Origin: JAWXBK01 sp040878185
GTDB taxonomy: Bacteria > Pseudomonadota > Alphaproteobacteria > Dongiales > Dongiaceae
DNA: 60,778 nt
Assembly (NCBI GenBank): GCA_040878185.1
Contig: JBBDMS010000057.1
Span: 1-60,778, forward strand
Direction: 5' to 3'
The notes under the pieces are model-generated. The model saw only the letters and a program-made list of their open reading frames with translations. It searched no databases and had not been told where the DNA came from. Position numbers and translations under genes: made by a program. Within the stretch, counting starts at the first letter, position 1; each line of letters begins with the position of its first letter. This document shows positions 15,963 to 22,494 of this stretch, one piece after another.

Positions 15963-16928
15963 ATGGTTGAACGGCGACGCCTGCAGGTTCTGGTTCGGCA
16001 GGTTCGAGTTGAGGCGGAACGGATCCGGTCTTATGAACTGGTCGATCCGGCCGGAGCCGCCTTGCCGGCGTTTACCGCGGGCGCCCATCTCGATGTCTGG
16101 CTGCCGTCCGGCCTGGCGCGATCCTACTCGCTGGCCAACGACCCCGTGGAAACCGACCGCTATGTGATTGCCGTCCAGCAGGAAATTGCGGGACGCGGCG
16201 GGTCGGCCGAAATGCACGGCGCGATCCACGAGGGCGCGCTGATCGAGATTTCGGCGCCGCTCAACAATTTCCCGCTCGCACCCGCGGCCGACCATCATCG
16301 GCTGATCGCCGGCGGCATCGGCATTACGCCGATCCTTTCGATGGTGCGCGAGTTGCAGCGCCGCGGCGAGCCCTGGACGCTGCATTACTGCACGCGCCAG
16401 CTCGAGCATACGGCCTTCCGCGACGTGCTGACGGCGGAGCCCTTCGCCGGCCATGTCCAGTTCCATCATGACGGCGGCGATCCCGCCAGGGGGATCGATC
16501 TGAAGGCGCTGCTTCAGACACCGCGACCGGGCGAGCATGTCTATTGCTGCGGGCCGACGGGGTTTATGGAAGCGGTCAAGCGCTCGATGGCGCATTGGCC
16601 GGCAGGCTCCCTGCATCTCGAGTACTTCACCGCGGCGGCGCCGGTGCCGGCCGCGGCGAACGATACATTCGAGGTCGAGATCGCGAGCACCGGGCAGACC
16701 CTTCAGATACCGCCCGATAAATCGATCCTGCAGGTGCTCGAGGATAACGGCATCGAAATCGAATCGGTCTGCTGCGAGGGGGTATGCGGCACCTGTGCGG
16801 TGCAGGTGATCGAGGGTGTGCCCGATCACCGCGACGTGGTGTTCGACGACGAGATGCACGCCTCGAACAAATGGATCACGGTCTGCTGCTCGCGCTCGCA
16901 CTCGAAGCGGCTGAAGCTCGCGCTTTAG
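15963..16928 (+). CDS. PDR/VanB-type oxidoreductase (FMN, NAD, 2Fe-2S)
   Basis: A 321-residue electron-transfer protein that feeds a Rieske oxygenase. Order of parts: an FMN-binding barrel with RSYSLAND (about residues 57-64), an NAD-binding domain with GGIGITPILSM (about 119-129), and a C-terminal plant-type ferredoxin with CCEGVCGTC and a final cysteine near VCCS. This order is that of phthalate dioxygenase reductase and VanB. GAGGG before ATG 15963 decides the start. It closes the operon begun at 13556 and ends before a pair of REP hairpins. Confidence 0.93.
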   Translation: MVERRRLQVLVRQVRVEAERIRSYELVDPAGAALPAFTAGAHLDVWLPSGLARSYSLANDPVETDRYVIAVQQEIAGRGGSAEMHGAIHEGALIEISAPLNNFPLAPAADHHRLIAGGIGITPILSMVRELQRRGEPWTLHYCTRQLEHTAFRDVLTAEPFAGHVQFHHDGGDPARGIDLKALLQTPRPGEHVYCCGPTGFMEAVKRSMAHWPAGSLHLEYFTAAAPVPAAANDTFEVEIASTGQTLQIPPDKSILQVLEDNGIEIESVCCEGVCGTCAVQVIEGVPDHRDVVFDDEMHASNKWITVCCSRSHSKRLKLAL

Positions 16929-16949
16929 GCGATCGGCCGCTCGTGCCGA

Positions 16950-16978
16950 CCTCATCCTTCGACAGGCTCAGGATGAGG
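16950..16978. repeat. REP-like hairpin, copy 1
   Basis: An 8-bp stem CCTCATCC/GGATGAGG closes the loop TTCGACAGGCTCA. This word is a well-known dispersed palindromic repeat of many proteobacterial genomes. It stands between two convergent genes, where it can end or stabilise the transcript. Confidence 0.8.
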
Positions 16979-17022
16979 TGGGATGTATGTATCCCTCTGC
17001 ACATTTCCAGATTCAGAAAGCG

Positions 17023-17051
17023 CCTCATGGTGAGCTTGTCGAACCATGAGG
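17023..17051. repeat. REP-like hairpin, copy 2, inverted
   Basis: CCTCATGG/CCATGAGG with loop TGAGCTTGTCGAA, the reverse complement of the loop in the copy at 16950-16978 apart from one base. The two copies face each other 44 bp apart, the usual arrangement of a REP doublet. Confidence 0.8.
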
Positions 17052-17085
17052 GCCGCACGATCACGATGTGTCGCGCTTTCCCTCT

Positions 17086-17565
17086 TCAGATCGGCGTCGC
17101 GAGGAGGTTCGGGATCGAGTAGGTGTCGACGATCACCAGCTTCGATTTGAACATCGGCCGATCGTCCCGGAAGACGATCTGATCCTCATATTTCCCGGTC
17201 ACGAACAGCTTCGTTTCGCCCTCGATCAGATCGGTCTGGAACAGCGCATAGTTGGAATGCACCTCGTAGACCCCGTCCTTTTCGCTGCGGACCCGCACGT
17301 TGCTGACAATATGCCGGTCAAAATGCAGGTTGAAAACCGAAGAGGTGCGGAGCGCGAGCACGCGGTCCTTCAGCATCGCCCGGTTGTCGCAGAAGATCAG
17401 CGGCAGCGCGTGCGGCATACTCATGTTCTCGCGCGGCACGACCCGATAGACCCCATCCTCGACGAACATTTCCGGCCACTCCTCGAGCCGGTCGTCGTCG
17501 AGTAGCTGCACATAGTCGTAGACGAGATTCACGATCTCGGTCGTGACGTCGCGCCAATTGGACAT
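17086..17565 (-). CDS. Ring-hydroxylating oxygenase beta subunit
   Basis: A 159-residue SnoaL-fold structural subunit of a two-subunit Rieske oxygenase. Recognisable parts are LVYDYVQLLDDDRLEEWPEM near the N-terminus and the RHIVSNVRV strand. CCGGAGAAT lies before the ATG. It begins 18 bp after the alpha subunit gene and belongs to the same transcript, driven by the promoter at 18953-18981. Beta subunits hold the alpha trimer together and have no cofactor. Confidence 0.88.
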   Translation of the reverse strand: MSNWRDVTTEIVNLVYDYVQLLDDDRLEEWPEMFVEDGVYRVVPRENMSMPHALPLIFCDNRAMLKDRVLALRTSSVFNLHFDRHIVSNVRVRSEKDGVYEVHSNYALFQTDLIEGETKLFVTGKYEDQIVFRDDRPMFKSKLVIVDTYSIPNLLATPI

Positions 17566-17583
17566 GAACTGGATTCTCCGGAA

Positions 17584-18840
17584 TCAGGCAGCGTCGCCGC
17601 GGCGCGGCTCGTACCCCATGACGTCGCAATATTGCTGCCAGAAGCCACGCACCGATACCTCGGTGATCAAATGATCCTGGTCGACGATTGGGCCAATGCC
17701 GCCCATTTCGATGACCGAATGGGCATCGCGCCGTTTTTCGATCGCCCGCTGGATCAGCACGCCGGATTCGCCGTCTTCCATCGAAACCAGGCCCGCCGGT
17801 CCGATCAGGTTGTTCTGCTTGATGCGCAGAGCGCGCAGCGCCGGGTCCTCATCGGCATAACCGAAGCAGGTCCAGTAGAGCTCGAATTCGCCCGGGCGTT
17901 TGGGGCGGATCTGCCGCGTCGCCAGCGTGTTCGAGATGCGCTGGAAAACCACGCTCGGGAAGATCGCCATGATGATGAGGCCGCGCCCGTCGCCGTCCTC
18001 GTCGATATATTCGAGGATCGAGGGGTCGTTCAGTTTCATGTCGGCATTGAAGGCCTCGATGCCCTCATAGCCGCTGGCGACATTGGCATCGTCGCTGCCG
18101 AAAATGCTGTAGCAGAAGGAAAGGCCGCTCTGCTCGCCGAGGATCGAGCCGCCATCCTGCGTCGCGCGGAACAGGCCGAAGGTGGTGCCGAATTGGTGCA
18201 GCAGGCCGGCATGGTAGCAGTCGATCGCGTTTTCCCAGTACAGCTTCCAGTTCGACGGCATGCGCTGGCGCATATAGCCGATCACCTCGACCGGCTTCTG
18301 AAACAGCGTATCGAGAATATCGAGCATCGCCTTGCCGAGATATTCCTCGAGCGGCGGCACGTCGTCGCGAAACGAACCGAACACCACGCCGCGATAGCTC
18401 GCGACCTTGAGGCGGTGCAGGCCGTGCTCCTTTTTGTTGAAGCTTTTCGGCATGCCGCCTTTGCCGTCGAGCCCGCGCTGGAACGGCACGCCGAGCAGGT
18501 CGCCCTGCTGGCTGTAGCACCAGTGATGATAGATGCAGGTGTGATCGGCCGAGTTGCCGAACGGTTCGCGCACGATCGTCGCCCCGCGATGGGCGCATCG
18601 GTTTTCGAAGGCGTGCAGGCTGCCATCCTTGGCGCGATTGACGACGACGGATGTGTTGCCGACGAAGGTCGTCTTGAAATCGCCCGGCTTTGCGATCTCG
18701 GCCTCGAGGGCGAGATAGCACCAGACCGGACCGTTGAAGATCCGTTCCTGCTCGCGGTCGAAGACCGACTGGTCGGCGAAGACGCGGTACGGCACGCGGC
18801 TGAAATCGTCTTTCGGCCAGATCACGCCCTGATCACTCAT
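17584..18840 (-). CDS. Ring-hydroxylating oxygenase alpha subunit
   Basis: A 418-residue catalytic subunit. The Rieske cluster is bound by C82/H84 (CAHRG) and C102/H105 (CIYHHW). The mononuclear iron ligands are D207, H210 and H215 in DCYHAGLLH. The size and beta partner place it with anthranilate, benzoate and terephthalate-type dioxygenases. ATG 18840 is chosen because the frame upstream has no ribosome site. The free Rieske ferredoxin at 5723 and the PDR reductase at 15963 are candidate electron donors (inference). Confidence 0.9.
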   Translation of the reverse strand: MSDQGVIWPKDDFSRVPYRVFADQSVFDREQERIFNGPVWCYLALEAEIAKPGDFKTTFVGNTSVVVNRAKDGSLHAFENRCAHRGATIVREPFGNSADHTCIYHHWCYSQQGDLLGVPFQRGLDGKGGMPKSFNKKEHGLHRLKVASYRGVVFGSFRDDVPPLEEYLGKAMLDILDTLFQKPVEVIGYMRQRMPSNWKLYWENAIDCYHAGLLHQFGTTFGLFRATQDGGSILGEQSGLSFCYSIFGSDDANVASGYEGIEAFNADMKLNDPSILEYIDEDGDGRGLIIMAIFPSVVFQRISNTLATRQIRPKRPGEFELYWTCFGYADEDPALRALRIKQNNLIGPAGLVSMEDGESGVLIQRAIEKRRDAHSVIEMGGIGPIVDQDHLITEVSVRGFWQQYCDVMGYEPRRGDAA

Positions 18841-18952
18841 CGTCGCGTCCCTCCGGAAAGTCGGGCGCAGCCCCGATCGGCCTGGGCCCAATTGCCCCCT
18901 TGCCCGCTTTGCCTGTGGCGCCGGAAAACCGCGGCGTTCGGCCAATGGCGGT

Positions 18953-18983
18953 ACGATACCCAGATTGCATACAATCGGCAATC
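18953..18983 (-). promoter_or_regulatory. Promoter with GntR-type operator in the spacer (oxygenase alpha/beta)
   Basis: On the minus strand TTGCCG (-35, complement of 18976-18981), a 17-bp spacer with ATTGTATGCAAT, and TATCGT (-10, complement of 18953-18958). GATTGC/GCAATC is a perfect inverted repeat with 9 bp between arms. The 22-base core differs from the ABC-operon site at one position. The leader to the alpha gene would be about 105 nt. Confidence 0.65.
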
Positions 18984-19028
18984 CTGTTCTGACCCTCGAG
19001 GAGAGCCAGGAACGCCGCAGGCACCCTC

Positions 19029-20513
19029 TTAGCGCATGACGAAAGGATCGGCGATCGGCTCGGGGGAGGTGTTGAGCCACACCGTCTTCGGCCTCGTGTA
19101 GTCGTAAATCGCCTGCAGCCCGCCCTCGCGACCGTAGCCGCTGTTCTTGAAGCCACCGAACTCGGCGATCGGCGAAACGACACGATAGGTGTTGATCCAG
19201 ACGATGCCCGCGCGGACCTGTTTGGCGACGCGCATCGCACGCCCGACATCGCGGGTGAATATCCCGGCGGCGAGGCCGTACTGGGTGTCGTTGGCCATGC
19301 GCAGCACTTCTTCCTCCTCGCGGAAACGCAAAACGCTGAGGACGGGTCCGAACATTTCGGTATCGACGATGTCGAGCTTCTGGTCGGGAACCTCGAGGAT
19401 CGTCGGCTCGTAATACCAGCCGGCATTGAATTGCGGCGGACGCCGACCGCCATTGCGCAGGGTGGCGCCCTGTTCGACGGCGCGCGCGACAGTCGCCTCG
19501 ATGCGGTTAAGCTGGCCGGTCGTCGCGAGCGGGCCCATCTGGGTTTCCTCGGCCAGCGGATCGCCGATGCGGATCGCCCTGGCGCGTTCGACCAGACCGT
19601 CGACGAACTGGTCGGCGATTTTCTCATGCAGATAGAGCCGCGATCCGGCGACGCAGCTCTGACCGCTGGCGCCGAAAATGCCGGCCATCACGCCATTTGT
19701 TGTGCTGGCAAGATCCGCATCCTCGAACACCATGACCGGCGATTTGCCGCCGAGTTCGAGCGAGACTTCCGCGAAATTCTCGGCCGAATTGCGCACCACT
19801 TCGCGTGCAGCACCCAAGCCGCCGGTAAAGCTGATGCGTGCAACCAGCGGGTGGGTGGTCAGGACGCGCCCGCAGGGCTCGCCAAAACCGGTGACGATGT
19901 TGACGACACCGGGCGGAAAGCCGGCTTCCTCGATCAGCCTGCCGAATTCGAGTATCGCAGCCGACGCATGTTCCGAGGCCTTGAGCACGACCGTGTTGCC
20001 GGCGGCGAGCGCCGGCCCGATCTTGACCGCGACGAGGAAGAGTTGCGAATTCCAGGGCACGATCGCCGCGATGACGCCGAGCGGCTCGCGCGTCGTGAAC
20101 ACGAACAGATCCGGCTTGTCGATCGGCAGCGTGTCGCCGTTCACCTTGTCGGCGAGGCCGGCAGCGAAATGATAGAAATCGGCGATGTAGCGCGCCTGCC
20201 AGCGCGTCTCCTTGAGCATCTTGCCGGTGTCGATGGTTTCGGTACGGCCAAGCTCTTCCGAGCGATCGCCCATCAGATCGGCCAGCCGGCGCAGATAGCG
20301 GCCGCGCTCCGAGGGCGTGGTGCGCGACCAGGGCCCTTCGGTGAAAGCGCGGTGAGCGGCCTGGACCGCGCGGTCCACGTCGCCGGCCGTCGCGCTCGGG
20401 ATCGCCGCCCAGGGCTGGCCATTTGCCGGGTTGATGCTTTCAAACGTCTTGCCGTCTTCGGCATCGACCCACTTGCCATCGATCAGCATCTGGTAGGACT
20501 TCAAGCTCGACAT
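19029..20513 (-). CDS. NAD(P)-dependent aldehyde dehydrogenase
   Basis: A 494-residue aldehyde dehydrogenase of the classical superfamily. The catalytic cysteine is C287 (GASGQSC) and the general base E253 (LELGGKSP). The nucleotide-fold motif VPWNSQLFL replaces the usual VPWN-F/Y-P, and SFTGG precedes the active site. AGGAGAG before ATG 20513 fixes the start. It oxidises an aldehyde intermediate to the acid. The gene is transcribed towards the oxygenase alpha gene but is separated from it by 188 bp with an independent promoter. Confidence 0.92.
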   Translation of the reverse strand: MSSLKSYQMLIDGKWVDAEDGKTFESINPANGQPWAAIPSATAGDVDRAVQAAHRAFTEGPWSRTTPSERGRYLRRLADLMGDRSEELGRTETIDTGKMLKETRWQARYIADFYHFAAGLADKVNGDTLPIDKPDLFVFTTREPLGVIAAIVPWNSQLFLVAVKIGPALAAGNTVVLKASEHASAAILEFGRLIEEAGFPPGVVNIVTGFGEPCGRVLTTHPLVARISFTGGLGAAREVVRNSAENFAEVSLELGGKSPVMVFEDADLASTTNGVMAGIFGASGQSCVAGSRLYLHEKIADQFVDGLVERARAIRIGDPLAEETQMGPLATTGQLNRIEATVARAVEQGATLRNGGRRPPQFNAGWYYEPTILEVPDQKLDIVDTEMFGPVLSVLRFREEEEVLRMANDTQYGLAAGIFTRDVGRAMRVAKQVRAGIVWINTYRVVSPIAEFGGFKNSGYGREGGLQAIYDYTRPKTVWLNTSPEPIADPFVMR

Positions 20514-20586
20514 CCGCAAACTCTCCTGAAGGCTGGTCGGTCGCGCCCGCCGGGCATCTTGCCCCGGTCGCCGGGCGACCATATCG

Positions 20587-20604
20587 TCATACAATAATAC
20601 AGAA
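20587..20604 (-). promoter_or_regulatory. Operator-like TATT-ATTGTATGAC site upstream of the aldehyde dehydrogenase
   Basis: Minus-strand CTGTATTATTGTATGAC about 75 bp upstream of the start codon has the ATTGTAT half of the cluster operator and a second TGTAT. It overlaps the likely core promoter. The match is partial, so regulation by the same GntR protein is a guess. Confidence 0.4.
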
Positions 20605-20691
20605 CACGGCTTAGTGTGACACCCGCAACCGTTGACCCGGCCGCAGCCCCTGTTATTGCCCGGACGCGCGGAAAGAGCCAGTTTTCCCCTG

Positions 20692-20731
20692 AGCCGGCCC
20701 AAGCCGGCCCAAGCCGGATGGAGCCAGATGG
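20692..20731 (+). repeat. Four tandem 10-bp repeats before ridA-like gene
   Basis: Units AGCCGGCCCA, AGCCGGCCCA, AGCCGGATGG and AGCCAGATGG follow one another without gaps and end 12 bp before the start codon. The period is one helical turn. They may be slippage products or a stacked binding site in the leader. Confidence 0.75.
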
Positions 20732-20743
20732 AAGGATCGAAGA

Positions 20744-21133
20744 ATGCCGAGCGCCAAGCAGATTATCGGAGAACCGCTGATCATCAACGGTCGAAAGCTC
20801 TCTCTGTCGCGGGCGGTTCGCGCCGGCGATTTCGTCTTTCTGACCGGCCAGGTGCCGATGAAGAACGGCGCGCCGATGACGACGGGCACGATCGAGGAAC
20901 AGACCCGTTCGGTGCTCGATGAAATCACGGCGACCCTGAAGCTCGCGGGCTGCGACCGTTCGGATGTGGTGAAGGCCATGGTGTGGCTGCGCAACAGGAA
21001 CGATTTTCCCGGCTTCAACAGTACCTATGCCGAATATTTTCCGGATGCGCCGCCGGCGCGTTCGGCGCTGGTCAGCGACTTCCTGATCGATATTCGTGTC
21101 GAGGTCGAAGTTATCGCCTATCGTCCGGCTTGA
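20744..21133 (+). CDS. RidA family (YjgF/YER057c/UK114) protein
   Basis: A 129-residue trimeric enamine/imine deaminase-like protein. Family marks are the N-terminal ALSRAV-like region, VFLTGQVPM, and the C-terminal PPARSALVSDFL with the key arginine. RidA proteins hydrolyse reactive enamines; RutC of the pyrimidine route is a relative. The gene is divergent from the aldehyde dehydrogenase. GAAGG precedes the ATG. It suggests that the pathway releases an imine or aminoacrylate-like intermediate (inference). Confidence 0.88.
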   Translation: MPSAKQIIGEPLIINGRKLSLSRAVRAGDFVFLTGQVPMKNGAPMTTGTIEEQTRSVLDEITATLKLAGCDRSDVVKAMVWLRNRNDFPGFNSTYAEYFPDAPPARSALVSDFLIDIRVEVEVIAYRPA

Positions 21134-21210
21134 GGCAGCCCACGGCATGACGCGCGCACATTCTAATGATTACCGCGTGCGACGACCTGCGCATCCCGGG
21201 AGGAACGACG

Positions 21211-22110
21211 ATGGACGGCATTCGTTGCGTTTATGAAACCGCGGCCATTGCCGGTGAATCGCCGGTCTGGTCGATGGACGAACAGGCGCTCTACTGGATC
21301 GACGTGATGGCGCCGGCCGCGCATCGGTTCGATCCGAAAACGGGCGAGAACCGGACCTGGAACCTGCCCGAGCAGATCGGTTCGATCGGCTTGCGAAAAA
21401 AGGGCGGCCTGGTCGCCGCGACCAAGTCCGGTTTCTCTTTCATCGATGTCGGCAACGGACGCGTGACGCCTATCATCGATCCGGAGCGCGATCTGCCGGA
21501 AAACGGATTCAACGACGGCAAATGCGATCGCCGCGGCCGGTTCTGGGCCGGCTCGGCCTGGCTCGGATCGGACGGCAAATACGACAACCCGCCGGCCGAA
21601 CCGACCGGCTCGATCTACCGGCTCGATCCCGACCATGTCTGTCACCGGATGGTGCCGGGCATTCGCGAGACCAACACCATCGCCTGGAGCCCCGACGACA
21701 GCACGATCTATTTCGGGGATTCGGCGGAGTCGAAGGTGATCTACGCGGCCGATTTCGACATCGAAACCGGCAGCGTCTCCAACCAGCGCATCTTCGCGCG
21801 CACCAATGACGGCGCCGGCGTGCATGACGGCTCGGCGATCGACGCCGACGGCTATCTGTGGACGACGTTCTGGGAGGGCTGGCGCATCGTGCGCTATGCG
21901 CCGGATGGTCGGATCGACCGCGTCGTCGAGATGCCGTTCAAATATGTGACGAGCTGCGCTTTCGGCGGCGACAATCTGGAAACGCTGTTCGTGACCAGCG
22001 GGCGCTGGTATCTCAAGGGTGCCGAACTCGCGGCACAGCCGCAGGCCGGCAGTCTGTTCGCCTTCGAACCCGGCGTTCGCGGCCTGCCGGAGTCGATGTT
22101 CGCGGGCTAG
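21211..22110 (+). CDS. SMP-30/gluconolactonase-like hydrolase
   Basis: A 299-residue six-bladed beta-propeller. The metal-site segments are GESPVWSMDEQALYWID near the N-terminus (Glu), NDGKCDRRGRFWAGS and HDGSAIDADGYLW (Asn/Asp). Members hydrolyse lactones or sugar lactones. GGGAGGAACG selects ATG 21211 over the ATG at 21166. It follows the RidA gene by 77 bp in the same direction, so both may be one operon. It would open a lactone formed during catabolism. Confidence 0.88.
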   Translation: MDGIRCVYETAAIAGESPVWSMDEQALYWIDVMAPAAHRFDPKTGENRTWNLPEQIGSIGLRKKGGLVAATKSGFSFIDVGNGRVTPIIDPERDLPENGFNDGKCDRRGRFWAGSAWLGSDGKYDNPPAEPTGSIYRLDPDHVCHRMVPGIRETNTIAWSPDDSTIYFGDSAESKVIYAADFDIETGSVSNQRIFARTNDGAGVHDGSAIDADGYLWTTFWEGWRIVRYAPDGRIDRVVEMPFKYVTSCAFGGDNLETLFVTSGRWYLKGAELAAQPQAGSLFAFEPGVRGLPESMFAG

Positions 22111-22122
22111 CGCCGGGAACGC

Positions 22123-22455
22123 TCAGAGCGCGGCGAGGGCCTCCGCGCGGCCCGCGTGGATATCGAGGATCTTGCCGAAGCCGCTCACCTCGAAGACTTC
22201 GCGTACTTCGCTGGTGAGCGCGCAGAGCGCGAACTTGCCCTGCTTGCCGCGCTGCTGTTTCGCGGCGAGCAGGATCACGCGGAGCCCGGCGCTCGAAATG
22301 TAGCGCAGCTCCGCGAGGTCGAGCAGGATCGCCGGCCTTCCGTCCTGCACCCGGCTGATCAGCGCTTCCTCGAAATCCTTGGCGTTGCTGCTGTCGATCC
22401 GCCCCTGCGGCGACAGGACCGTCGCGGTTTCGAGGGTCTCTTCGTTCAGTTCCAT
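22123..22455 (-). CDS. STAS-domain anti-sigma factor antagonist
   Basis: A 110-residue single STAS domain. The phospho-acceptor is most likely S55 in YISSAGLRV, after the LLDLAEL strand. In partner-switching systems the unphosphorylated form frees a sigma factor or other target by binding the anti-sigma kinase. It lies 39 bp downstream of the phosphatase/kinase gene and is co-transcribed with it. No sigma factor gene is in the window. Confidence 0.9.
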   Translation of the reverse strand: MELNEETLETATVLSPQGRIDSSNAKDFEEALISRVQDGRPAILLDLAELRYISSAGLRVILLAAKQQRGKQGKFALCALTSEVREVFEVSGFGKILDIHAGRAEALAAL

Positions 22456-22494
22456 GGGTCGATAGTCTCCCTTCAGGATTTCGCGATCGCAAGC

